NCBI RefSeq assembly: GCF_030687395.1
Contig: NZ_CP117430.1
Location: 1,612,001-1,676,000 of the forward strand
Length of the DNA: 64,000 nt
Source of the DNA: Pseudomonas wuhanensis
Lineage (GTDB): Bacteria; Pseudomonadota; Gammaproteobacteria; Pseudomonadales; Pseudomonadaceae
Direction: 5' to 3'
Numbering within the stretch: the stretch's first letter is position 1; every line of letters starts with the position of its first letter. The position numbers and the translations under genes were made by a program. Positions 56,700-63,907 of the stretch are shown one piece after another. The notes under the pieces are model-generated. The model ran no database searches, was not told where the DNA came from, and was given only the letters and a program-made list of their open reading frames with translations.

Positions 56700-56788
56700 C
56701 TTTTCAGTCGCCATTAATGCCGGTTAGCGGGTCCGGATAGACGCAATTAATGTTGCGTCGAAAAACGCGCTGATTGCAGGTCGCTACA
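56700..56788. repeat. Internal right-end-like module of the transposon
   Basis: The stretch ends GATTGCAGGTCGCTACA at 56788; read inward from there it is TGTAGCGACCTGCAATC, like the outer ends. It contains GCCATTAATGCC and GCAATTAATGTTGCG motifs. It is followed by GCTATA, not by CTTACT, so it is not the end used in the last transposition. Confidence 0.65.
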
Positions 56789-56810
56789 GCTATATGCTCT
56801 TCAAATGTGC

Positions 56811-57569
56811 CTATCTACGGCGATTAAACGCGGCACGAAGACTAATCATGTCCATAATATCGCTAATACCATGCTGTTGCGCGGCGTGCTCAACCGAGGC
56901 GCCTTGCTGAATGGCCGTTACCGCCACCGCCAAGGTTTCAGCACTGACAGGCGGGTTTTGCTGACGATTAAACGCGGCACGAAGACTAATCATGTCCATA
57001 ATATCGCTAATACCATGCTGTTGCGCGGCGTGCTCAACCGAGGCGCCTTGCTGAATGGCCGTTACCGCCACCGCCAAGGTTTCAGCACTGACAGGCGGGT
57101 TTTGCTGACGATTAAACGCGGCACGAAGACTAATCATGTCCATAATATCGCGAATACCATGCTGTTGCGCGGCGTGCTCAACCGAGGCGCCTTGCTGAAT
57201 GGCCGTCACCGCCACCGCCAAGGTTTCAGCTCTGACTCTGCTTGGAGCCTGCCAACCACGAGCTGGGGGGCGTACTGGCAGGTGTGCTACTGCTGCCTGA
57301 GTAGCTGCTCTCTCTTGAAGAGTATTGTGTACATCCCGCAGTGCATTCGCCAATAGCCGATAGGTCTCCTCGTCTATGTGCCCTCCCTCTGCCCGCTCAT
57401 CAAGCACTGCCATCGCGTCTGAGGCTTGTGACGGGCTCGTGATCGTACCCCAGTGCTCTCTAGCCTGATCAGCGGTTCTTATCACTAATCGAGCCGGCCC
57501 AGACGCCTGGCGCGGGCTGTGTTGGATGGGGCTAGTAGGCGAACCAGAGATGTTGTTTATTCCACTCAT
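56811..57569 (-). CDS. Putative type III secretion effector with three 48-residue repeats
   Basis: The 252-residue protein starts at ATG 57569, 30 bases downstream of a perfect Hrp box. Residues 1-113 are unlike any family I recognise. The first 50 have 18% Ser, Ile at position 4 and no acidic residue before Asp34, which are recognised features of Pseudomonas type III secretion signals. Residues 114-161, 162-209 and 210-252 are repeats of AETLAVAVTAIQQGASVEHA AQQHGI... followed by DIMDMISLRAAFNR; repeats 1 and 2 differ only at one residue (Arg/Ser). The core GASVEHAAQQHGI recalls a Psq/homeodomain-like helix-turn-helix, which is inference. No signal peptide or membrane helix. It is the only passenger of the transposon. 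An in-frame longer start (57674) would run through the promoter and is rejected. Confidence 0.78.
   Translation of the reverse strand: MSGINNISGSPTSPIQHSPRQASGPARLVIRTADQAREHWGTITSPSQASDAMAVLDERAEGGHIDEETYRLLANALRDVHNTLQERAATQAAVAHLPVRPPARGWQAPSRVRAETLAVAVTAIQQGASVEHAAQQHGIRDIMDMISLRAAFNRQQNPPVSAETLAVAVTAIQQGASVEHAAQQHGISDIMDMISLRAAFNRQQNPPVSAETLAVAVTAIQQGASVEHAAQQHGISDIMDMISLRAAFNRRR
56821..57252 (-). repeat. 144-bp tandem repeat inside the effector-like gene
   Basis: Units begin CGATTAAACGCGGCACGAAG at 56821, 56965 and 57109, an exact period of 144 bp (48 codons). The first two (C-terminal in the protein) are almost identical in DNA; the third diverges after about 125 bases. Near identity implies recent duplication or gene conversion. 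Confidence 0.95.
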
Positions 57570-57599
57570 TGGTTTAATCCAAGAAAAAAATCTAATCAA

Positions 57600-57628
57600 T
57601 GAGTGGCGTTTCGACCTTTTGGGGTTCC
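57600..57628 (-). promoter_or_regulatory. Hrp box (HrpL-type ECF sigma promoter)
   Basis: On the minus strand GGAACC (57628-57623), 16 bases, then CCACTCA (57606-57600). This fits the HrpL consensus GGAACC-N15/16-CCACNNA at every specified base. It lies 30 bases before the effector-like start codon and 10 bases inside the TGTAG module end at 57638. Confidence 0.88.
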
Positions 57629-57637
57629 ATGGATAAG

Positions 57638-57967
57638 TGTAGTGACCTGCATTCATAAACACACCGACCTGCAATCATCGCGATTTTCAACCGAAATGAG
57701 CTGCACCTATCCACCTCCGCAAACCAGCATTAGTTGCGAATGAAGCTACGTCTTCCGACCATCCAACAAACAAAAAACGAGCGTTTGATGGACGGGCCGT
57801 CAGTCGCACATAAAGTGAGCACGCGGAAATCGATTGCAAGCACGTGCCGCTGAATGCAAGCACAGTTGCAGTTAATGCGAGCATGGAGACTGCTTCAGTC
57901 GCAATTAATCCGAGCCTGAAATAGTGTTGATTGCAAGCATGGCCATTTTCGATTGCAAGCAACTACA
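57638..57967. mobile_element. Right-hand mini-element of the transposon (MITE-like)
   Basis: The 330-bp segment starts TGTAGTGACCTGCATTC and ends in CTACA, with no coding capacity. Its first part includes CGACCTGCAATCATCGCG, close to the inward reading of the 56788 end (CGACCTGCAATCAGCGCG). Its last 200 bases are an inverted copy of the left end. It therefore looks like a right end and a left end joined, in inverted orientation relative to the core element. Confidence 0.65.
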
Positions 57968-58165
57968 CTTACTGGCCGTCTCCAGGTCCATCTTCTGCAA
58001 CTCATCATTGATCTCCTTGGCCTTTGCCGGGTTCTGCTCAGTGATCTTGGCGACTTCCTTGGCCAGTTGTTCGCGCTTGGTGGTGGCTTCCTCGGGAGGG
58101 CAGGCCCAAACGGGGAGGGCGCAGGCGAGTGTGATGGCGAGGGTGAGTTTGAGCAGGGCTTTCAT
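57968..58165 (-). pseudogene. 5' fragment of a transposon-split periplasmic-protein gene
   Basis: From ATG 58165 the frame gives MKALLKLTLAITLACALPVW, then ACPPEEATTKREQLAKEV, a helical part AKAKEINDELQKMDLETA and SK at the duplication. A signal peptide (cut near PVWA-C) is clear. The remainder is at 53121-53204. The intact gene would encode a 91-residue helical periplasmic protein of unknown function. As it stands the frame reads on into the transposon end, replacing the last 25 residues with about 20 foreign ones, so it is probably inactive. Confidence 0.85.
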
Positions 58166-58242
58166 AAAGTTGGGCCTCAGTTCCGGATAAGGCGGGTTAT
58201 CCGGTTGAGGGTTGAAGGGCGGAAAAAGTTCAGTGACAGAAA

Positions 58243-58262
58243 GGGCGACCCATAGGTCGCCC
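58243..58262 (-). terminator. Candidate terminator downstream of the 58271-58531 gene
   Basis: Perfect stem GGGCGACC/GGTCGCCC with a 4-base loop; on the minus strand it is followed by TTTCT. Confidence 0.6.
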
Positions 58263-58270
58263 GTTTTCAT

Positions 58271-58531
58271 TCACTCCGCAGCCTGCGCCCGCAACCGTCT
58301 GCCAATGACATCCATCAAATCACAGCCATCGCGTAATGGAATGGCTAGCAGTTTGGAGAAGTCTGAGAGCACCACCGTGTCGCAACCGATTTCGGCACGA
58401 AAGGCGATGTTTTCCAGCACTTGGGTGACGGTGCGAATGCGGTAGTCGGCCATGGCTTGCAGGACGTCGAGTGGGGCTTGGGTGTCGATGAGCAGGGACG
58501 CCGGGATCAGGTCGATTCCGGTGAGGGGCAT
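58271..58531 (-). CDS. Small hypothetical protein
   Basis: 86 residues from ATG 58531 (a TTG at 58543 is an alternative). Sequence: MPLTGIDLIPASLLIDTQAP then LQAMADYRIRTVTQVLENIAF and DTVVLSDFSKLLAIPLRDGCDLMDVIGRRL. It is soluble, without signal peptide or known motif. Its layout is somewhat like short Pseudomonas DUF3077-type proteins, but I cannot confirm this. Confidence 0.55.
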   Translation of the reverse strand: MPLTGIDLIPASLLIDTQAPLDVLQAMADYRIRTVTQVLENIAFRAEIGCDTVVLSDFSKLLAIPLRDGCDLMDVIGRRLRAQAAE

Positions 58532-58741
58532 GTATCTATTCAATGGTGGAGTCTCTTGTGATTGATGAGAAGACTCTGTTTATCAGGTCGCCAAACCCGG
58601 TCGCCTTGTGAGTGACGGGTTGACTATAAAGTTCAGCCCGCCAAAGGTATAGAGCGCTGGATCTGAACTTGATGTAGGGGAAATATCCCGATGAGGTCAG
58701 AAAGCCTGAGGCGATTTGCGGATTAATAAACACCGCCAACA

Positions 58742-58834
58742 CCTGTGGGAGCGAGCCTGCTCGCGATAGCGGTGTATCAGTCGACATCAATGTTGAGTGT
58801 CAGTCAGCCATCGCGAGCAGGCTCGCTCCCACAA
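58742..58834. repeat. REP pair (GCGAGCCTGCTCGC variant)
   Basis: TGTGGGAGCGAGCCTGCTCG and its inverse face each other. The rest of the 315-base gap 58532-58846 has no feature I can support. Confidence 0.88.
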
Positions 58835-58846
58835 GGGATTGGTAGT

Positions 58847-59581
58847 CTACCCCCCATGGCAGCAACTGGCCGGTGCCTTGTCCTCATACCGGTCGTGATG
58901 CCTCACCCAATCCATGATTTCCTCTTCATTACGCCCCTTGGGCGTGAGGTCGAGGTAGTTGTAAGTGCCGACCAGCAGGTCCAGGCCTCGGGCATAGGTA
59001 GAATAGGTGTGGAAAATCTCCCCCGCTTCATTGCGATAAAACACGCTGAGCCCAGGAAGTTCTTCTTCGGCGCCGTCAGATTTTTCGTAGTTGTAGGTAG
59101 CCTTTCCGGCGGCGACGTCTTCGGCTCGGGCTGAGACGCCAAAGTCGTAGTTGAAGTCGCAGCCTTCGGACGATACCCAGTCGAATTTCCAGCCCATGCG
59201 CTGTTTGAAGGATTGGAATTCGGCGAACGGTGCGTGGGAAACCGCGACCACGGCTACATCGTGATGGGCCAGGTGTTGGTTGGCGCCGTCGATGTGGTCG
59301 GACAGGAACGAGCAACCCGGGCAGCCTTCGTCCCAGCCTGCGGCGAACATGAAGTGATAGATGATCAATTGGCTGCGGCCGCCGAACAGGTCGACCAGCT
59401 TCAATTCGCCGTTCGGGCCCTGGAAGTGATAATCCTTGTCAATCTTCACCCAGGGCAGGGCGCGGCGTTCGGCGCTGAGTTTGTCTCGTTCCTTGGTGAA
59501 GGCTTTTTCGTGTGCCAGGTGTTGTTTGCGGGCGGCGAGCCATTCTTCTCGGGACACGACCGGATGATTCTGAATGTTCAT
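58847..59581 (-). CDS. DUF899 thioredoxin-like protein
   Basis: The 244-residue protein has the DUF899 pattern: HPVVSREEWLAARKQHLAHEKAFTKERDKLSAERRALPWV, FGGRSQLIIYHFMFAAGWDEGCPGCSFLSDH (CxxC), and FHTYSTYARGLDLLVGTYNYLDLTPKGRNE. The thioredoxin-like fold with CPGC suggests a redox role; biochemical function is not established. No signal peptide is seen. Confidence 0.9.
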   Translation of the reverse strand: MNIQNHPVVSREEWLAARKQHLAHEKAFTKERDKLSAERRALPWVKIDKDYHFQGPNGELKLVDLFGGRSQLIIYHFMFAAGWDEGCPGCSFLSDHIDGANQHLAHHDVAVVAVSHAPFAEFQSFKQRMGWKFDWVSSEGCDFNYDFGVSARAEDVAAGKATYNYEKSDGAEEELPGLSVFYRNEAGEIFHTYSTYARGLDLLVGTYNYLDLTPKGRNEEEIMDWVRHHDRYEDKAPASCCHGG

Positions 59582-59782
59582 GGTGATTTCTCCTGCATGC
59601 TTTGGCGAAAGTCGATCCGCGCAGAGGGGTAAATCGTCTTACATAGCCTAGTCGTTTGGCCTGGGCTCAAATCGACAGGCCGCCGGTCGGTCGGGCGAAA
59701 TACCTCGGCTGAACGGCTGCCCTCCCTGTCGGTCACAACCTATGAAGGCCATTTCACTCGCGGGCACTGGAGGTTGATCAGG

Positions 59783-60175
59783 ATGACGACTTATAACTGG
59801 GATTTGATTGAGCGCTTGCTGCATGAAGTGCAGAACAGCGCCGGCCACAATTTCACTCCACGGCCCTACGCCGAGCAGTATGCGGCGGCGAAAGCTGCCG
59901 CGGGGGAGCCGTTTGAGAACCTGGATCACCTGAAAACGGTGGCTGGCGAGTACGAAAAGTTACTGTTGCTACGGGGCTATATCGAACCTCGGCCAGAAGA
60001 TCAGGGTGGCAATGGCGAGAACTACATTTTGACGCCTCGGGGTTCGAGTTTGTTGAGCCTGATCGACAGCAGCATTCCGGGGAATGAGCATCCGCGGCAG
60101 GTGCTGGATGAACAGGAGGATGCGCTGGATGAATTGACGTTTGATGAGGTGGCGTCGAAGGCGCAGATTGCCTGA
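59783..60175 (+). CDS. Small hypothetical protein (possible DUF2513-like winged helix)
   Basis: The 130-residue acidic protein has MTTYNWDLIERLLHEVQN near the start and a LLLRGYIEPRPE...NYILTPRGSSLLSLI stretch like the wing of a winged helix. GGAGG lies 9 bases before ATG 59783; a TTG at 59774 is too close to that site. Likely a regulator or structural domain; function not known. Confidence 0.62.
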   Translation: MTTYNWDLIERLLHEVQNSAGHNFTPRPYAEQYAAAKAAAGEPFENLDHLKTVAGEYEKLLLLRGYIEPRPEDQGGNGENYILTPRGSSLLSLIDSSIPGNEHPRQVLDEQEDALDELTFDEVASKAQIA

Positions 60176-60187
60176 TACCGTAAAAAG

Positions 60188-60355
60188 CTTCGCGGGCAAG
60201 CCTCGCTCCCACAGGTTTTGTGTCGTTCACAAAATGTGTGAACGACGCTTACCTGTGGGAGCGAGGCTTGCCCGCGAATGCGGTGTGACATTCGACAAAG
60301 ATTTTGAATGTTAAACCGCATTCGCGAGCAAGCCCGCTCCCACATGGGATTGTGG
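60188..60355. repeat. Triple REP cluster
   Basis: Three REP units in alternating orientation (60188-60213, 60252-60280 and 60318-60350), rather than the usual pair, between the DUF2513-like and DUF6279 genes. Confidence 0.85.
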
Positions 60356-60363
60356 TGGGGCGA

Positions 60364-61233
60364 TTAACCCTGCCGCGTCGCCTTCAGGCATTTCAAATCA
60401 GTGAAATCCTTACGCACGCCTTCAATCTTCTTCAGCAACTGCTCACGCTGAACCGGCGTGCTCTCGGCCATCACGTCCACCAACAGCGCCCGAGCCTGGG
60501 CTTCGGTGTTGGCGAAGGCCTCGCGGTAAGCGGGCGTCCACAAGCTCTCGCGATTCACCAGAAGTGTCTCGATTCGCTGTGGGAATTCTGGGCTCTGCCG
60601 TTGCGCGACTGCCGCGCTGAATTGCTGTTGCCAATGGGCGCGGTTGCCAATCCATTGTTTGTTCTGATCACCCAGGGCATTCGACCAGGCCACTACCCGT
60701 TGCTGTTGGGTTGGGCTGAGCGGGCCGAGCCAGACATTCAGGCGTTTCTCCATGCGCTTGCTCCGCGCGCTGATCTGTTGCTCCAGCGACGGTTTTAGGT
60801 AGGCCTCCTGGCGTTTGCGCTGGTCCTTGGCGAAGGCATCGTTCATTTCCGCGACTTGCTTGTCATCAAGGCCCTGCAACAGCTCGATGGCCGACGGGGT
60901 GATTGCCCGGGCGGTTTCGGCGATGGCCTGTTTGGCTTCCTGGGTGCGGGTTTGCAGTGCGACGTCGGTGATCTGGTTGGCTTCGACCATGGCCTGTAAG
61001 CGATCCAGCCAGTCGAGGTAACCAGGCAATTGCGTGGTGCAGTGCCAGCTCAGGTGTTCTTTGAGGCGTTCGTTGAACCAGTCTTTTTGCTCGTGGTTCA
61101 TGTCCAGATAGTCGCTGAGCGTCCAGGGAATGATCACGTCGAGATTGCGGTAAGCCAGCCCCACGCGGCTGCACGCGGCGACGGTAAGGCTGAGGGTGAT
61201 GATGACGCCGATCTGTTTCCACCAGTGCGACAT
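60364..61233 (-). CDS. DUF6279 family lipoprotein
   Basis: The 289-residue protein has a lipobox SLTVAAC (Cys21) after a hydrophobic signal, so it is likely a lipoprotein of the outer membrane or periplasm. The mature part is helical, YRNLDVIIPWTLSDYLDMNHEQKDWFNERLKEHLSWH, matching DUF6279. Function unknown. Confidence 0.87.
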   Translation of the reverse strand: MSHWWKQIGVIITLSLTVAACSRVGLAYRNLDVIIPWTLSDYLDMNHEQKDWFNERLKEHLSWHCTTQLPGYLDWLDRLQAMVEANQITDVALQTRTQEAKQAIAETARAITPSAIELLQGLDDKQVAEMNDAFAKDQRKRQEAYLKPSLEQQISARSKRMEKRLNVWLGPLSPTQQQRVVAWSNALGDQNKQWIGNRAHWQQQFSAAVAQRQSPEFPQRIETLLVNRESLWTPAYREAFANTEAQARALLVDVMAESTPVQREQLLKKIEGVRKDFTDLKCLKATRQG

Positions 61234-61310
61234 GGCGAGTCCTTGCGAAGACCTGGTTTCTTTAAGGGTTCTCTTGTGTGATCGCGGGATGAACCCGGCG
61301 GTTCAGCCGA

Positions 61311-62027
61311 TTAATAGAAACTGTGTGCAGCCTTGAGCGTGACCAGGCCGTCGCACTCGGTGTTGTGGCCGGAATAGGCGGAGCAATCACTGCCGCTCAG
61401 GTTTGAATCACTGTAGATCAAGTCCAGATCGATGCCCATGAACGGCCGGGACAATTTCACTGACCAGTCGGTAAAACTGCCTACATACCCATCGTCGACG
61501 GATACTGGTGTGTTGAGTTGGTGGGTGGTGTATTTCAGGCTGATCCCGATGCCGAACGGCTGATTGCCACTGAGGTCGGCGAACAGGGTGCTGTTCTGTT
61601 TGTCCGGGTCGTTGCTGAAGGCCGCGCCGAAGCGACTGCCCAGCAGGGTCAGGCCGCCGAACAGCTCCTGGCTGTCGAGGGTGTCCGCTTTCGGGTAGCT
61701 GTAATGGATCATGCCCACTTCGTAGCCGAGGGAGTGATCGAAAGGCTGTTTAAAGCCCATGTAGGAATCGACTTCAAGGTTGCTCGACGGGCTCAGTCCC
61801 ATGCTGGGGGACCATTGACCCACGTAGAAGCCGCTGTCGTGACTCAGGTCGAGGCCACCATGGAACGAGCCGGACGTCGAGGGCTTAACCAGACCTTGGG
61901 CCATGCTGCGGCTGGGGGTGGTCGCGAGCTTGAGATCGAAGTCGCCCAGTTCGCGCTGGAAGACTTGCGCCTGGGCGACCGAATACCACAGCAGGCTGCC
62001 GAGCAGGAAAAGAGAGGGCTTGAACAT
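61311..62027 (-). CDS. TorF-family putative porin
   Basis: The 238-residue protein has a signal peptide (SLFLLGSLLWYSVAQA, cut before QVFQ). Repeated beta-strand-like segments follow (FHGGLDLSHDSGFYVGQWSPSMG, YEVGMIHYSYPKADT) and the protein ends in aromatic Phe-Tyr, as outer-membrane barrels do. This is the TorF (Gcw_chp) pattern. Substrate unknown. Confidence 0.85.
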   Translation of the reverse strand: MFKPSLFLLGSLLWYSVAQAQVFQRELGDFDLKLATTPSRSMAQGLVKPSTSGSFHGGLDLSHDSGFYVGQWSPSMGLSPSSNLEVDSYMGFKQPFDHSLGYEVGMIHYSYPKADTLDSQELFGGLTLLGSRFGAAFSNDPDKQNSTLFADLSGNQPFGIGISLKYTTHQLNTPVSVDDGYVGSFTDWSVKLSRPFMGIDLDLIYSDSNLSGSDCSAYSGHNTECDGLVTLKAAHSFY

Positions 62028-62236
62028 GCGTCACTCCATGAACAGCGAGGAGCAGGTGCTGAAAACCTGCTGAAACGCTTGATCCAGACACGTGCAAGCA
62101 TACCGACGAATGTTCGGCATCGAGGGCCGTTCGTCGATTTTTGAAATATTGATTTGTTTTATGGGGTATTGCGGGAGGGTTCCAGTCCAAGCGCTTCGAA
62201 GCTCAAAGCGCTTAGGGACCAGTTAACGCGGGGGAA

Positions 62237-62425
62237 TTACTTCTTGCCCAGCGTGATCTGCTTGGACGGGCCGAACGTCTGGCCGCTGACGCCTTTGGCA
62301 ATTTGCTGGATCTCGCCGCCAGACTTCAGGAACGCAGCGATCTGGTTGTTGATCGATTCGCTGGTTTCAACGGCTGGAGCTGGCTTTGCTTTGCTGTTGG
62401 ATGCTTTTACACGCATGGCGGCCAT
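62237..62425 (-). CDS. Small conserved hypothetical protein
   Basis: 62 residues from ATG 62425: basic N-terminus MRVKASNSKAKPAPA, a helical core SINNQIAAFLKSGGEIQQIAKGVSGQ and the tail TFGPSKQITLGKK. ATG 62425 is preceded by ACAGGTTA; 62416 is an alternative. The FLKSGGEIQQI part is reminiscent of the C-terminal region of the Pseudomonas regulator SutA, but the rest is not similar. Function not known. Confidence 0.68.
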   Translation of the reverse strand: MAAMRVKASNSKAKPAPAVETSESINNQIAAFLKSGGEIQQIAKGVSGQTFGPSKQITLGKK

Positions 62426-62776
62426 TAACCTGTAGAAATTAACTTGGCCAGGCATCGTACAGGAAATACTTGACAATTGCTTGGTAAATATCCTCCCGAA
62501 ATACACATTGGAGCAACGCAATTTATCGCAAGTTATTATTCGCAATGTTCCCCTAAGCTGCTGTTTTAACTAAGAACTCAAGTGAGGATAAAGCGCTTTT
62601 GGGATGGGCTGGCGAGGGGGAGGAACAGCCGAACGGCCTGACGAGCGGCCAAATGCACGCGGCAAAACCCAGGAAAATTAAGGCCTTCGACGGATTTTCT
62701 TGCGCCATCGGGCCGGCCGCCGAACGCCGCCCGCAAAACCGGGTAGAATGCCGCCCACGCAATGAGGGTATTGGAC
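62426..62776. other. Gene-free region between divergent genes
   Basis: 351 bases with no convincing frame. The first half (62440-62590) is AT-rich with TATTATT-type stretches suitable for promoters. The second half is GC-rich and ends in the GAGGGTATTGG site of the cvfB gene. I see no repeat. Confidence 0.5.
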
Positions 62777-63613
62777 ATGGCTTTAGTCGGGCGCTACAAC
62801 AGTTTGCAAGTGGTTAAACACACTAACTTCGGTTTATATCTGGACGGTGGCGCGGATGGCGAAATCCTTCTGCCTAATCGTTATATCCCCAAAGATATTC
62901 CCAGCGAAGATGAAGACTGGCTCAACGTTTTTATTTATCTGGACAGCGATGACAAACTTATCGCTACCACCGAAAAGCCGAAAGTTCAGGTCGGTGAATT
63001 TGCCAGTTTGAAAGTCGTTGAAGTCAACAGCATCGGCGTGTTCCTGGATTGGGGTTTGCCGAAGGATCTGCTGCTGCCGTATTCCGAAGAAAAGCGCCAG
63101 ATGACGGCCGGCGAGTATGTCGTGGTGCATGTCTACCTCGACAAACACACGCGACGCATCACCGCGACGGCGCGTCTGGACCGCTACCTGGACAAGACCC
63201 CGGCCAACTACACTCCTGGCCAGGAAGTTGATTTGCTGGTGGCCGAAGCGACCGATATGGGCTTCAAGGCAATCATCAACAACAAGCATTGGGGCCTGAT
63301 CCACAAGAACGAAATCTTCAAGTTCATGCGCGCCGGTAAAGAAGAGAAGGGCTTTATCAAAGAAGTCCGCGCCGACGGCAAGATCAGCCTGAGCCTGCAA
63401 CCGGTGGGCGAAGAAGCCGCCACCAGTCTGAACTCGAAGATTCTCGCCAAGTTGCGCGACAACAACGGCACCCTGCCAGTCAGCGACAAGAGCGACCCGA
63501 CCCTGATCAGCAGTATGTTCGGCGTCAGCAAGGGCAACTTCAAAAAGGCCATCGGTGCGTTGTACAAGAACGGCCAGATCGTCATTCACGCTGATCGTAT
63601 CGAACTCAGCTGA
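62777..63613 (+). CDS. CvfB-type S1 RNA-binding protein
   Basis: The 278-residue protein has three S1-like segments (YNSLQVVKHTNFGLYLDGGADGEILLP; FASLKVVEVNSIGVFLDWGLPKDLLLPYSE; DLLVAEATDMGFKAIINNKHWGLIHKNEIF) and a C-terminal winged helix (SSMFGVSKGNFKKAIGALYKNGQIVI). This is the CvfB/YitL arrangement. It binds RNA and may influence expression. ATG 62777 is preceded by GAGGGTATTGG. Confidence 0.9.
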   Translation: MALVGRYNSLQVVKHTNFGLYLDGGADGEILLPNRYIPKDIPSEDEDWLNVFIYLDSDDKLIATTEKPKVQVGEFASLKVVEVNSIGVFLDWGLPKDLLLPYSEEKRQMTAGEYVVVHVYLDKHTRRITATARLDRYLDKTPANYTPGQEVDLLVAEATDMGFKAIINNKHWGLIHKNEIFKFMRAGKEEKGFIKEVRADGKISLSLQPVGEEAATSLNSKILAKLRDNNGTLPVSDKSDPTLISSMFGVSKGNFKKAIGALYKNGQIVIHADRIELS

Positions 63614-63761
63614 CCTTACACCGGCCCCTGTAAGAGCTGCCGCAGGTTGCGATCTTTTGACTCGCAGCCTGCGGTAAGCGTCGGGCGCAAACTCCTCGGT
63701 TCACCACAAATCCAATGTGGGCCTGCTCGCGATTGACTGCGCAGCAGTCATCCATCTCTGT

Positions 63762-63770
63762 TGTATACAT
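63762..63770. promoter_or_regulatory. TGTATACAT palindrome (left copy)
   Basis: TGTATACAT has a perfect TGTATACA core. A related CGTATACAA lies at 63918-63926, about 156 bases on, flanking the sigma-54-like site. GntR-type repressors often bind such cores; no regulator can be named. Confidence 0.4.
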
Positions 63771-63892
63771 AAAACCCTGCACCGTTTGCAGGCGCTGACG
63801 CCCTGTTCATGGGCATTACCACCCCCTCTACGTCCTAAATGCTTTGCTCTGAACAGAGTTTAAAGGCTGATCTGTCACACCTTTAGTTCGTA

Positions 63893-63907
63893 TGGCACGC
63901 ATTCTGC
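63893..63907 (+). promoter_or_regulatory. Sigma-54-like (-24/-12) promoter reading out of the window
   Basis: TGGCAC-N5-CTGC: the -24 element is perfect and the -12 element has one change from TTGC. The gene it serves lies beyond position 64000. Confidence 0.6.

Larger units (their letters stand above)
53205..57967. mobile_element. TniA/TniB-like transposon carrying a putative type III effector
   Basis: The 4763-bp element begins TGTAGTTGCTTGCAATC and ends with the inverse GATTGCAAGCAACTACA. It is flanked by CTTACT duplications and inserted in a small gene. Order: left end array, res-like site, serine resolvase, DDE transposase, AAA ATPase, an internal right-end-like module (to 56788), the passenger effector-like gene (minus strand), a second right-end-like module (from 57638), and an inverted copy of the left end. 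The pair of transposase plus ATPase plus resolvase recalls Tn5053/Tn402-type elements, but end sequence and 6-bp duplication differ, so the family is not certain. Confidence 0.88.

Noticed and set aside
56821..57252. TAL-effector-type repeats
   Set aside because: Unit length 48 instead of 33-35 and no similarity to TAL/BAT repeat consensus or variable di-residue pattern.
56805..57356. Plus-strand repeated frame over the 144-bp repeats
   Set aside because: It is the mirror of the minus-strand repeats, lacks a promoter, and the minus frame has the Hrp box and a sensible N-terminus.
57570..57674. Longer in-frame start (ATG 57674) for the effector-like gene
   Set aside because: It would translate through the Hrp box and module border; the MSGINN start lies at a normal distance from the box.
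53205..57967. CRISPR-like array from the repeated motifs in the transposon ends
   Set aside because: Motifs are short, imperfect and unevenly spaced, and mirror each other at the two ends, as transposase-binding sites do.
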